The translations under genes were made by a program, and so were the position numbers. The notes under the pieces are model-generated. The model did not search any database and was not told where the DNA came from. It worked only from the letters and a program-made list of their open reading frames with translations. Source: Geotrypetes seraphini (Eukaryota; Chordata; Amphibia; Gymnophiona; Dermophiidae). From it: DNA of 64,000 bases. Location of the stretch: assembly GCF_902459505.1 (NCBI RefSeq), contig NC_047085.1, positions 126,379,521-126,443,520 on the forward strand. Reading direction: 5' to 3'. This document shows positions 32,701 through 42,270 of the stretch, in pieces (the stretch's first letter is position 1; each line of letters begins with the position of its first letter).

Positions 32701-33617
32701 GTGCTGCTTGCTACTTCCTCTTCCTGTGAACTAGAAGCCACATTCAGGTCTAATCTGTGTTTTGATTCTGTTTCTAAGTTGGGCCAGTGTAAGTTATGGG
32801 ATTTACCTTTGTTGTGAAGAATGAGCTGATTGTTGCAATGTTTTAAGACCAGGAGAGTGTTCTTTCGAGCAAGATATCACTTCTAAACTATCCTCTCTGA
32901 AATAATGTCTCTAAATAATCCTCTCTGGGAAATCGAGAGAAAGCTTATTGGATGACTTAGGGTGCCTTTCCTGCCAGTCTTTGTGGAACTTAAACGAAGT
33001 TTATAAAAAGTCTATATGGTGTTCAAAGTCCTATCCTTTCCACTTCTAATAGGAGGTGAGTATGACATTTCTGTACAGCTTTCTGTGTAGCATACATCTA
33101 CCGGTTCCCACCTTCCATACTGATAATGTAAGTTCAACACCCACTCGGTACGTTTCATCTTCTAGTTCTCCTTTGAAACATAACATATTTTTTTTCCTTG
33201 TATTAATGGTAAACTGTACAATTCTTATATCCTAGAGGAAAAAGATACAACACAGCAGTGTTCTCTGTCTGCCATTCCCTACCTCACTGATATTGCTAGA
33301 TCAACTAATATATAGTTTACAAAATGGTATACTGTGTTTTGGTTATCTTTTTCATCATCCTATACTTACAATGCTGAATGAGTGATAATAAAGAGTATAA
33401 AAAAAGTATAATCTTAAGAAAAAAAAAAAAAATCGTACCCACGTCTATCACGGGTCCATTGGAGACGTCTTAATGACGTTTCAGAAACCTGCGTCTATAT
33501 TGCGCGAATAGGTTGTAGGGACGTCTACCGCACGCCTAAGTACCGTTTGATTGGCACTTGCGTTTACCGGACATCTAAAGCACGCCTAAGTTAGACGTAC
33601 TAATAGAGAATTTACCC

Positions 33618-34059
33618 CAAAGGGCCTGATTCTGAATAGGATGCCAGTCTCAGAGGCTGCCTAAGAAGTGGCTGAGAATCAGGTACTGGTGTCCTATGCA
33701 AAACTACATCAGCCCTAACAAACAGATGCTTAACCCCCCCCTCCGATTCTCTAACTGACGCCCATGTCACCAGCGCTTGTTAGAGGGTCACGCCTTTGCT
33801 GAGGGATCCCTTGTCATCAGCTGATCATGAAAAACAAAGATTCCTGATGCAGGCACTTGCTGAAATACAGTTGTCAGGTCAACAACAAAATTTATAACCA
33901 GAGTAAGGCTCCAGTGACACAATTATGCCCCTGGCCGTCTCTGTTTTTTTACATATCAAACACAGCTCATCAAAACTTTGGACATTAGGTATATCCCTCG
34001 TAAATAAACACTGGACAAGCAAAAATAATAACTGTTATTCTAATTAGGTTCTATCTCAA
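33618..34059. other. no recognised feature
   Basis: Begins GGGCCTGATTCTGAATAGG, which could be the end of another DNA element, but I find no inverted partner. No coding frame. Confidence 0.3.
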
Positions 34060-34114
34060 TGGGATAGAATTTGTCACCTCTAGGAGAGGTAATGGTTCTT
34101 TCCACATCAGAATA

Positions 34115-34400
34115 GACAGCCTCATGAGGCCCGTGAGGAGAGGGAAGTATGAGGAAGTGTTTGGCATATCTGCGAGAGCAGACCATCGCTCCCGCGGTAT
34201 CACCAGAGGGTGTTGCCCCATTTTCCAGAAAAGTGGTACCGTCTCCCAGAGAGCAGAGAAGAACATCTGAGAGAGACCTGTGAGAAGTACTGGGAGGTGT
34301 TTGGTACATCTGAAAGAGCAGACTATGGCTCTTGCAGCATCTGACATCATCAGAGGACGTTGCGCCATTCCACAGAAAAGTGCTGCCCCAGCTGTGGCAC
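34115..34400 (+). repeat. two diverged ~160-bp direct repeats, L1 5' UTR-like
   Basis: Copy 1 has GTGTTTGGCATATCTGCGAG, CAGAGGGTGTTGCCCCATTT and CCAGAAAAGTGGTACC. Copy 2 has GTGTTTGGTACATCTGAAAG, CAGAGGACGTTGCGCCATTC and CACAGAAAAGTGCTGCC. The step is about 162 bp. Their position before ORF1 recalls the promoter monomers of some L1 families. The minus-strand 129-codon frame is a shadow. Confidence 0.6.
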
Positions 34401-35044
34401 ACAGCCACTGGGCGTGCCCTAAGGGGCATGCTATGTCTCTTAGGAGCCCTCTTAGAACACTAAGAAGGACCGAGGAGGATCTGAGAAGTTTGTTTTATTG
34501 TCTTTGGTGAGCTATATTTGATTTGATTTTACTATTATTATTATTAGGGAAGGAGAGGAAAGTTGTAGGTACTTCTACCCCAGTGGCAAAAGATCCAATG
34601 GCTTTGGCTGAGAAGCCAGATTTAAATCAAGTAGTTTCCTTCCCTGGAGTTTCTTTTAATTCCTTGGGAAAAACTCTACCTCCATAACCGTCAGCGGTAT
34701 TATCGTCACATGTGTTGGGGAGCCAAACCCAAGCTGGTTCTGGACTCACATCATAAGACAGTTTTCTTCCTGAAGAAATCTCTTTACCAACAGAACTGAC
34801 TCAAACACCTCTAGCAGTTCAAAAAGATATTTCTCTGACAGGTATTTGGACTGTAGTTTCAAAAACTGAAACACTTTTGAGGAACGTTGTTCCACAATTG
34901 AGCTCTTTTACAGCTGAATTGATTACTAAGTTTAAGGAAATGGATAACAAAGTGGAGAATATTTCTACTCATGTATCTTCTGTTGAGAGTAAGATTACAT
35001 CATTGCAAAATACCAGTTATCTGTGCTTTCAAAAATAGTTTTGT

Positions 35045-35480
35045 TTCTTCACTGTAACATTGTAAATGACGGCAGATAAAGACCTGTCTGCCCATAAGTT
35101 ATACCCGTTTAAAAAAATAATGATTAGATTAACTTGTCTCTTCTTTAATATTTTTGGACCATAGACTGTAAAGTCTGGTATTGTCCTAGGTTCTAAATGC
35201 TGAAGTTGCCTTCCAAGCTCACTCCTGCCTATTCAACCATCCCATTGTTTGCAGGATATCTACTGTAAAGTCTGGCCAATAACATCCTCATGTACCATAT
35301 TAGTGGAGTTCACATTAATGCCCACCCCAGCCCATCCTACACCGAATCACCATATATAGGACACAGACCGTGCAGGTCTGCCTAAAACCGGCCTTAGTTC
35401 TTTAATTTACATCCTTCGTTTTCTAATTAGAGATCCTCTATTTTTAGCCCACACTTTTTTGAATTCCATCACCATCAAGA
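35045..35480 (-). mobile_element. CR1-type LINE 3' UTR fragment
   Basis: Read on minus it ends GGTCTTTATCTGCCGTCATTT, and earlier has GCACGGTCTGTGTCC and GGCTGGGGTGGGCATTAATG, the shared 3' UTR words of CR1 copies in this window. Inserted in the L1 ORF1. Confidence 0.65.
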
Positions 35481-35510
35481 TTGATATGATGAAAAATATT
35501 ATGAGGTATT

Positions 35511-35705
35511 GAAATTTATTTATTTATTCAAGTTTCTATACTGTTCTCCCAGGGGAACTCAGAACGGTTTACATGAATATATTCAGGCACTGAAGCATTT
35601 TTCCCTGTCTGTCCTGGTGGACTCACATGGTTCAGCGTGGGTTTGAACCCACAACCTTAGGGTACTGAGGCTGTAGCTTTAACCACTGCACCACACTCTC
35701 CCCTC
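35511..35705 (-). mobile_element. tRNA-derived SINE
   Basis: Minus strand: GTGTGGTGCAGTGGTTAAAG (A-box-like), GTGGGTTCAAACCCACG (B-box-like), later GTAAACCGTTCTGAG and a TAAATAAATAAATTTC tail. It lies directly between the CR1 fragment and the continuing L1 ORF1. Confidence 0.8.
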
Positions 35706-35744
35706 TTAGATTCCTCAATTTTCCAATAACACATTATTTCTCTG

Positions 35745-36064
35745 CAGAAATTCTGGTAAGGAAATATTTTAAAGAGGTACTTGGTTTGACAAATTCTGAG
35801 AGTATGGTTCTCGTAAAATGCGATTACCTTCCTGGAAAAGTTGTTTTGGCACCGGAGGACCCCCAAGCAGTTGCGAGTCCAACAGCTAGCACAGATTTAA
35901 CTGCATTTCTGGAGGACTCTATGGATGCTATCTCTGTTAGGGCTCCCTCCTGGTTACCTTTGCTTATGAAGGTGCTAAATCTGCAGTGTTGACGGCATAT
36001 TTTAAGAAGAAATCCTTGATCTTTTGTGGGAAGATATTACAAATTTTTCCAGATGCATCTAGGA
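35745..36064 (+). pseudogene. L1 ORF1 fragment
   Basis: The open stretch 35786-35992 reads MVLVKCDYLPGKVVL and STDLTAFLEDSMDAISVR. It continues in another frame with YFKKKSLIFCGKILQIFPDA, matching the RNA-binding C-terminal half of L1 ORF1p. It ends in a frameshift and then the palindromic insertion. Confidence 0.6.
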
Positions 36065-36232
36065 AATATTAAAGTATCAAGAAAGGCCTTTTAAACCTTG
36101 AAGAATCAAGGTTTGCCTTTCTTGATACTTGAATATTAGTAAAAGGACCTCATTTTGATACTTGAATATTAGTAAAAGGACCCCATTGTCCTTCTATGTA
36201 ATACTTGAAGAATTAAGTATTACATAGAAGGA
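36065..36232. repeat. nested short palindromes and a direct repeat beside a MITE
   Basis: AAGTATCAAGAAAGGC is mirrored by GCCTTTCTTGATACTT, with inner AAACCTTGAAGAATCAAGGTTT. CCTTCTATGTAATACTT is mirrored by AAGTATTACATAGAAGG around GAAGAATT. GATACTTGAATATTAGTAAA occurs twice in tandem (36121 and 36154 areas). These look like repeated template-switch events rather than an inserted family. Confidence 0.6.
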
Positions 36233-36236
36233 AATG

Positions 36237-36379
36237 GGGTCCTTTTACTAAGGCGCTAGCCATTTCAGTGCTCGCTACATGCTCATTCACATATGCTTAC
36301 GTGTCCATAGAATATAATGGATGCGTTAGTGTTTAGCACGTGCTAAAGTGGCTAGTAATCTAATTAGTAAAAGGACCCC
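36237..36379. mobile_element. palindromic MITE (GGGGTCCTTTTACTAAGG type)
   Basis: GGGGTCCTTTTACTAAGGCG at the left, TTAGTAAAAGGACCCC at the right; AAT flanks both sides. Inner CTAGCCATTTCAGTG pairs with CTAAAGTGGCTAG. Same group as 17586-17687. It interrupts the L1 ORF1 remnant. Confidence 0.75.
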
Positions 36380-36986
36380 AATGTTTTTCTCACATTTCCC
36401 CTGTAAATGTTATGTTACATTTCAAGGAACACAATATATTCGCTTTGATTCTTCTCATGTAGACAATTTTCTAAAAGAACACGATAAATAGTGGGATAGT
36501 AAGACGGTGGGGCTTTCAAGTTCTAGGAAAATTGTTCAGTCTCAAGCTCTCTATTATAGCTTAGTTATTTTTCCTATTTCTGGATTTCCTTTTAAATTGT
36601 TTAATTTCCTCCCTTGATGGGGTATAAACATTAGACCATATTTCTTTATTTGATGATAAGTAATTTTCTTTTTACTACTTTCTTGCATTTTCTTATGTGA
36701 AATAATATAAATGGTTCCAAATGCAAATAAATAAAAAGAATATACAGCCCTGAAAACTGGAAAATGTATTTTCATTTCAACTGCATGGTTTAGTTATCAC
36801 TTTCTTCCCCATTGCACAAGAATACTGCCTGAATTAAAGACTTTAATGCACAAATTTCCAGAGGAATAGGGGTGCTTCCTGACTTTATATTGAAGACAAT
36901 GTCGTATGCACAAGAAGATAATACAAACTTTGTAGAATAGCATTCACTGGCATAAAAGCATGCAATATATGTCTTAACTGTACTCA

Positions 36987-37240
36987 TAAGAACATAAGCA
37001 GTGCCTCTGCCGGGTCAGACCAGAGGTCCATCCCGCCCAGCAGTCCGCCCCTGCGGCGGCCCAACAGGTCATGACCTGCCTTAATCACCAGAAGGGGCCC
37101 CCTTGCCCCCTAGGTTTCTCATCGAAGTCCTATCTTCCCATCAATGTCCTAACCCTCCGGCCTTGCACCTGCACGACCTGGTGAGCTGTCTATACTTATG
37201 CAACACCCCAGCACCTCCCTCAGTACCCCACGATCCCCTT
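36987..37240 (-). mobile_element. CR1-type LINE 3' UTR, distinct subfamily
   Basis: Starts (plus sense) CATAAGAACATAAGCAGTGC, then GGGTCAGACCAGAGGTCCATC and CATGACCTGCCTTAATC. This is the reverse of a CR1 tail ending in TTCTTATG units. Only the UTR is present. Confidence 0.65.
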
Positions 37241-37402
37241 TTCTGTTATTTTTCTTTGCTATGATGGAAACCTCCATTTGCCTCAACTTTTCACATGCCA
37301 ATTATTTACAGTGATGTTATAACATGCATGCTATAATATTGTATGTTAGTGTCTCCTCAGCACAGTTTTCTAGGGAACAGGTTACCAGACAAAGCAAGCA
37401 GT

Positions 37403-37431
37403 GTGTGTGTGTGTGTGGGGGGGGGGGGGGT
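37403..37431. repeat. (GT)n followed by a G-run
   Basis: About eight GT units, then about 14 G. Simple sequence. Confidence 0.9.
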
Positions 37432-37714
37432 AATTCTATAATACTACAGGTGCTGCTTTATGACATCTATTTTAAGCATATTCTACAAGAAAACATTGGT
37501 GCCTATTTTTCTTTACAGAATACTAGTGCAAATGGCTGAAATTACATGTACATTAAAGCTCGATCTCTTACACCAGCCCTACTCCTGATATAAATGCTCA
37601 CGCCGAGATGTTAATATGTACCTGCTAAATGATAGAGCTCTATAATTTATTTACATGCCTCTGCACTCTGCCCATGTGCATCCCTACCAGCAAAATACGT
37701 GCCATTAAAATATA

Positions 37715-37864
37715 GGGCTCCTTTTACAAAGCCGCACTAGTGGGTTTAACGCGCGTGACTTTTCATCACGCGCTCACCCCCGCTCTGGTTGAAAGAGGAG
37801 GCGGTAGCGGTTTAGCGCGCATTACAGGCGTTAAACCGCTAGCGCGCCTTTGTAAAAGGAGCCC
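37715..37864. mobile_element. GGGCTCCTTTTAC-type palindromic MITE, TSD ATA
   Basis: GGGCTCCTTTTACAAAGCCG at the left, CTTTGTAAAAGGAGCCC at the right, ATA on both flanks. Interior has TTTAACGCGCGTG and TTAAACCGCTAGCGCGCC. Relatives at 4859-5044 and 56434-56607. Confidence 0.85.
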
Positions 37865-37945
37865 ATAGTGCATATTTTCCACTAGTTGGTATAAGAGGCC
37901 ACTTACATGTGTAAATAATTAGAATATCTATCAACTTAATCAATG

Positions 37946-38245
37946 AAGAAATGTATACTATAAATCACTAAAGTAATATTAAATATTGGTAAATGACCTT
38001 CTTAAGTTTTGCCTACAAGATCATATAACATCAAGCTAAATCTCAATGGACTTTATAATTCTTCATCAGGTCAGCTGTTAATTCATTTTTTTTTTCTTTT
38101 TTACTTTATTATATATATTTAAACATCTATTTAATTAAGCCAAAAATATTTAGCAAAACTTATAATCTTGCAGGCAAACCTCAGAAGGTCATTTACCAAT
38201 ATTTAATATTAATAAAGAAATATATACCATAAATCACTAAAGTAA
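37946..38245. repeat. inverted repeat flanked by ~31-bp direct repeats
   Basis: Inverted arms 37976-38030 and about 38158-38210 share AATATTAAATATTGGTAAAT and GACCTTCT. Outside them AAGAAATGTATACTATAAAT plus CACTAAAGTAA (37946-37976) recurs at 38215-38245 with two mismatches. The direct repeats are too long for a normal transposon target duplication. Confidence 0.65.
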
Positions 38246-38689
38246 GGACTAGTTAATAATTAGAATATCACCACTGAAGCATTTTTCTGCTACCCAAAGC
38301 TAGGCTGCTCTTTATAGAAGGAGGTACCTAATTTAAGATAGCAAGTAGGCACCATTTTAGGACCTAGTTTATAAAAACATTTACAAAATACTAGCATAAG
38401 CAGCAGAAATCATGCCTATTGGGAGGCATGGACATTTACACTTGTTCTTGAGCTGATGTAAATATCCACACCTAGATTATCCAAGTGTGCTCATAGATTA
38501 GTGTACTGTATATTCAGCACTGAACCACCTAAGTTAATTTGCCATATCGGACTACATAAAAGTCAGTCCTATCATTATGTGGTGTCGCTTAGGCAGTTCA
38601 GTGCTGAATATCGCACTTGAGCAGGAAAAGTGAATCGAAAAATTGATTCAATAGGCTGAACTGAATCAAAAAATTTTTCCCTGAAACAG
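38246..38689. other. no recognised gene; TTCAGCACTGAAC fragments
   Basis: Contains TATTCAGCACTGAACCACC and GTTCAGTGCTGAATATCGC, inverted to each other about 80 bp apart. A related GTTCAGTGCTGAATATCGCC lies at 42280, beyond the second DIRS fossil, so that DIRS may sit inside an older repeat. Confidence 0.35.
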
Positions 38690-39220
38690 GCAGCACTATT
38701 CTACACATGTAGATTATCTCCCAATGGCCACGTGCCATATGGAGAAGGAATCCACTCTGGATATTTTCTGTGATTCTCCTCTACTTCACTGGGAGTTCTA
38801 ACACCACCTGTAGTTAGTACCCAAGCACCAAGAGCTCCAACACAGAACGTGAAGTAGGGTCACCAATGGGAACATTCCCAAGAATCAATTGTTCTGCTCA
38901 AAAGGGAACATTAGAATAACAAACAGCTAATAGCCAACCACAGCATCAAAGGAACTCAGGAAGTACCCTGCATGCACTGTGAACATACTTACAGAATTTT
39001 TCAAGGCCCAAAAGAGCTGGTTGGCATCCAAGAAACAACTTGAATAAGCATAAACAAAATGAAGCAGTAGGCAGTCACAGGAAGGAAAGGATGGGAGTCT
39101 AGAATGTCTCACCTATCTACTGGAAAAGATGTTATCAAGGTAAGGACATAATCTCTTTTTCCAGTGCAATAGGTGAGACATTCTAGACATGTGGAACATA
39201 CAAAAGCAGTCTCAAAAAAT

Positions 39221-39583
39221 CTAAGGTGGGCTAACCATGCTGACCTTCAAGACTGATGACCCCAAAGGCAGAGTCCTGCCGTGCTGCCACATCCAATCTG
39301 TAAAATTGGCAAACATGTGCAGAGTGGACCAAGTAGCTGCCCTACAAATCTCCTCAGGGGAGATTGCCCTAGCTTCAGCCCATGAAGAGGCCATACTTCT
39401 GGTAGAATACACCCTAACAGAAACAGGAGACTGTTTACTGCAAAGAACGTAGGCTGATGAAATGGCCTTATGGATCCATCTGGAAAAGGTGGCCTTGGAA
39501 GTGGGGGCACCCTGCTTAAAAGAATGAGTCAGCACAAAAGGATGGTCAGAGAGATGAAACTCATTTGTGACCTCTAGCCACAC
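39221..39583 (-). pseudogene. DIRS tyrosine recombinase C-terminal region (fossil part)
   Basis: The minus-strand stretch carries ATFSRWIHKAI, VYSTRSMASSWAEARAISPE and EICRAATWSTLHMFANF. The R of the STR motif and the following SWAE and EICRAATW words are characteristic of the catalytic C-terminal half of DIRS tyrosine recombinases. It lies between the internal complementary block and the nested CR1. Plus-strand frames here are shadows. Confidence 0.8.
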
Positions 39584-39744
39584 TCAAAGCCCCCACCCCG
39601 ACACACCTTATAGGCTGTGACAGCCTTACTCACTGTGACCCGTGCTAGAAATATGCTGCAGCCTGCCTCAGCTCTCTTAAATTAGTTGGAATCAGAGAAT
39701 CACTGTCTCATGCTGGGAATGCCAGGGAAGTTCTGGTAGCTCCG

Positions 39745-41775
39745 CAGACTGACCTTTTCAATGAATCTCTATAGTCGGGAGTGGTACTTGAGGACTGGAG
39801 AAGGGCGAATGTGGTCCCTCTCCACAAAAGTGGAAGGAAAAAGTAGGGAATTACAGGCCAGTAAGTCTGACTTCTGTGGTAAGCAAATTAATGGAAATGC
39901 TTTTAAAACAGAGAATGGTCAAGTTTCTGGAATCCTATGGATTACAGGACCAGAAGCAACATGGATTCACTAGAGGTAGGTCTTGTCAGACAAATCTGAT
40001 CAATTTCTTAGACTGAGTGACCAGAGAATTGGATAGAGGATATGCAGTAGATGTGGTGTATTTTTAGCAAAGCCTTTGACAGTGTTCCACACAGATGTCT
40101 AATAAATAAACTGAGTGCCCTCGGGATGGGTCCCAAAGTGATGGGATGGGTGAAGAACAGGTTGAGTGGAAGGCGACAGAGGGTAGTGATCAGTGGAGAT
40201 CGCTCTAAGGAAAGGAATGTTACCAGTGGTGTGCCTCAAGGTTCTGTTGTTGGGCCTGTTCTTTTAAACATTTTTATAAACGATATTGCTGAAGGGTTGT
40301 CGGATAAGATTTGCCTCTTTGCGGATGATACCAAAATCTGCAATAGAGTAGACACAGTAGATGGTGTGAATAACATGAAGAAAGACCTAGCAAAGTTTAA
40401 GAACATAAGAATAGCCTTATTGGGTCAGACCAATGGTCCATCAAGCCCAGTAGCCCATTCTCACAGTGGCCAATCCAGGTCACTAGTACCTGGCCAAAAC
40501 CCAAGGCGTAGCAATACTGCATGCTACCAATACAAGGCAAGCTGTGGATTCCCTCATATCTTTCTCAATAACAGACTATGGACTTTTCCTCCAGGAAGTT
40601 GTCCAAACCTTTCTTAAAACCAGCTACGCTATCCGCTCTTACCACATCCTTTGGCAATGCGTTCCAGAGCTTAACTATTCTCTGAGTGAAAAAAATTTCC
40701 TCCTATTGGTTTTAAGAGTATTTCCCTGTAACTTCATTGAGTGTCCCCTAGTCTTTGTAATTTTTGATGAAGTGAAAAATAGATCCACTTGTACCTGTTC
40801 TACTTCACTCAGGATTTTGTAGACTTCAATCATATCTCCACTCAGCCGTCTCTTTTCCAAGCTGAAGAGCCCTAACCATTTTAGTCTTTCCTCATACAAG
40901 AGGAGTTCTATCCCCTTTACCATCTTGGTCGCTCTTCTTTGAACCTTTTCTAGCGCCACTATATCTTTCTTTGAAGAATGGTCTGAAATTTGGCAGCTAA
41001 AATTTAATGCTAAGAAATGCAAGGTCATGCATTTGGGCTGCAAAAACCTGAGGGAACAGTACAGTTTAGGGGGTGAAGAACTTATGTGCACGACAGAAGA
41101 ATGGGACTTGGGTGTGATTGTATGTGATGATCTTAAGGTGGCCAAACAGGTTGAAAAGTTGACGGTGAAAGCTAGAAGGATGCTAGGTTGCATAGGGAGA
41201 GGTATGGCTAGTAGGAAAAAGGAGGTATTGATGCACCTGTATAAGACTTTGGTGAGACCTCATTTAGAATATTGTGTACAATTCTGGAGGCTGCACGTTT
41301 AAAAAGATATAAAAAGGATGGAGTTGGTCCAGAGGAAGGCTACTAAAATGGTGTGTGGTCTTTGTCATAAGGCGGATGGGGAAAGAATTAAAGATCTCAA
41401 TCTGTATACTTTGGAGGAAAGGCGGGAGAGGGGAGATATGATAGAGATGTTTAAATACCTATATAATGTAAATGCGCATGAGTCGAGTCTCTTTCATTTG
41501 AAAGGAAACTCTGCAATGAGAGGGCATAGGATGAAGATAAGAGGTGAAAGGCTCCGGAGTAATCTAAGGAAATACTTTTTTACAGAAAGGGTGGTAGATC
41601 CATGGAACAGTCTCCTGGAAGAGGTGGTGGAGACAGAGACTGTGTCTGAATTCAAGAAAGCCTGGGAAAGGCACGTGGGATCTCTCAGAGAGAGAAAAAG
41701 ATAATGATGACTGCAGATGGGCAGACTAGATGGGCCATTTGGCCTTTATCTGCCATCATGTTTCTATGTTTCTGT
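39745..41775 (+). mobile_element. CR1-type LINE, long copy, interrupted by an inverted CR1 tail
   Basis: RT words in order: VVLEDWRRANVVPLHKSG-like start; FSKAFDSVPHRCLINKLSAL (40051 on); SGVPQGSVVGPVLLNIFIND; LFADDTKICNRVD (catalytic FADD present). After the insertion at 40398-40975 follow WQLKFNAKKCKVMHLGC, ARRMLGCIGRGMASRKKEVL and HLEYCVQFWRL. The frame 41318-41704 then has LNLYTLEERRERGDMIEMFK and RKYFFTERVVDPWNSL. It ends in the 3' UTR and CATGTTTCTATGTTTCTG. Several stops and frameshifts. It lies inside the DIRS fossil. Confidence 0.85.
40398..40975 (-). mobile_element. CR1-type LINE 3' end nested inside another CR1
   Basis: Plus sense starts AAGAACATAAGAATAGCC, then GGGTCAGACCAATGGTCC. 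The minus frame reads VQRRATKMVKGIELLLYEER, KRRLSGDMIEVYKILSEVEQ and RKFFSLRE. The interrupted CR1 protein reads KKDLAKF before and EEWSEIWQ-like after it, giving the junctions. Confidence 0.8.
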
Positions 41776-42270
41776 ACCTCCACCCTTGTAGACCAATGGA
41801 CACGATCAGGAAAGGGCAGAGGCAAAAAAATGAATCCAGCACCCTGCGAGACACCATTGAGTCTCCTAGGTATGCCTAACAGCCTGCGCTTGAACCTCTG
41901 ATTGGCAGTAGGAGGAAAAATGCAAGGACGGCCCCAAACTCCTAAGAAACCAATGCAGGCTGGCTAACAGGTACCCTCTGGGATTGGCCTGTCAGCTGCA
42001 GACCAAAGTCTGTGTGTAGGCAGAGCTTAAGAATCGCTCCAAGCACAAAGAAATCCTAAAAAGGGGACAAAAACACCAAATAAAATAAGAGAGAGCAGAA
42101 CAGAAAAACTCCTTCAGGCACACATACAGAAGGGAAAACCTACAGGTGGTGCTAGTGAAGTAGAGGGGAGTCACAGAAAAAAAATCCGGAGTGGATTCCT
42201 TCTGCATATGGCATTCAGCCATTGGGAGATAACCTACATGTCTAGAATGTCTCACTTATTGCACTGGAAA

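Larger units (their letters stand above)
28683..33617. mobile_element. ~4.9-kb non-autonomous element with TIRs and many tRNA-like modules
   Basis: The left end GGGTAAATTCTCTATTACTG is inverted relative to the right end TAGAGAATTTACCC. Similarity continues inward for about 50 bp (TTTAGGCGTGCTTTAG and CTAAAGCACGCCTAA). CAAAG flanks both ends (28678-28682 and 33618-33622), possibly a 5-bp target duplication. The CR1 on the left does not continue on the right, so a simple insertion into CR1 is not proven. The interior has no frame over 107 codons but holds tRNA-like heads in both orientations, a five-copy 279-bp tandem array, and a duplicated module (29830-30110 and 32400-32680). Superfamily unknown. 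Confidence 0.65.
34060..36500 (+). mobile_element. L1-type LINE, 5' part (5' UTR and ORF1), broken up by insertions
   Basis: Tandem 5' UTR-like repeats (34115-34400) precede an ORF1-like stretch from about 34560. This has a heptad-rich region near 34860-35020, is interrupted by a CR1 tail and a SINE (35045-35705), and continues at 35745 with LVRKYFKEVLG and NLTAFLEDS-like words. Palindromes and a MITE (36065-36379) interrupt it again. The last piece at 36385-36500 reads FPCKCYVTFQGTQYI, as at the C-terminus of L1 ORF1. ORF2 is not present. Confidence 0.65.
38690..42270 (-). mobile_element. second DIRS-type retroelement fossil with nested CR1
   Basis: Inverted terminal repeats are visible at about 38700-38810 and 42140-42265 (ATTATCTCCCAATGGCCA on the left against TGGCATTCAGCCATTGGGAG on the right). 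An internal block at 39105-39190 repeats the terminal words (CATTCTAGACATG), as expected for the DIRS internal complementary region. A tyrosine recombinase region lies at 39221-39583. The middle is replaced or interrupted by CR1 (39745-41775). The element is broken and much shorter than a whole one. It is of a different family from the copy at 1-3583. Confidence 0.7.

Noticed and set aside
34040-34429. 129-codon minus-strand frame with an internal repeat
   Set aside because: The repeat is the L1 5' UTR monomer read backwards; no family resemblance.
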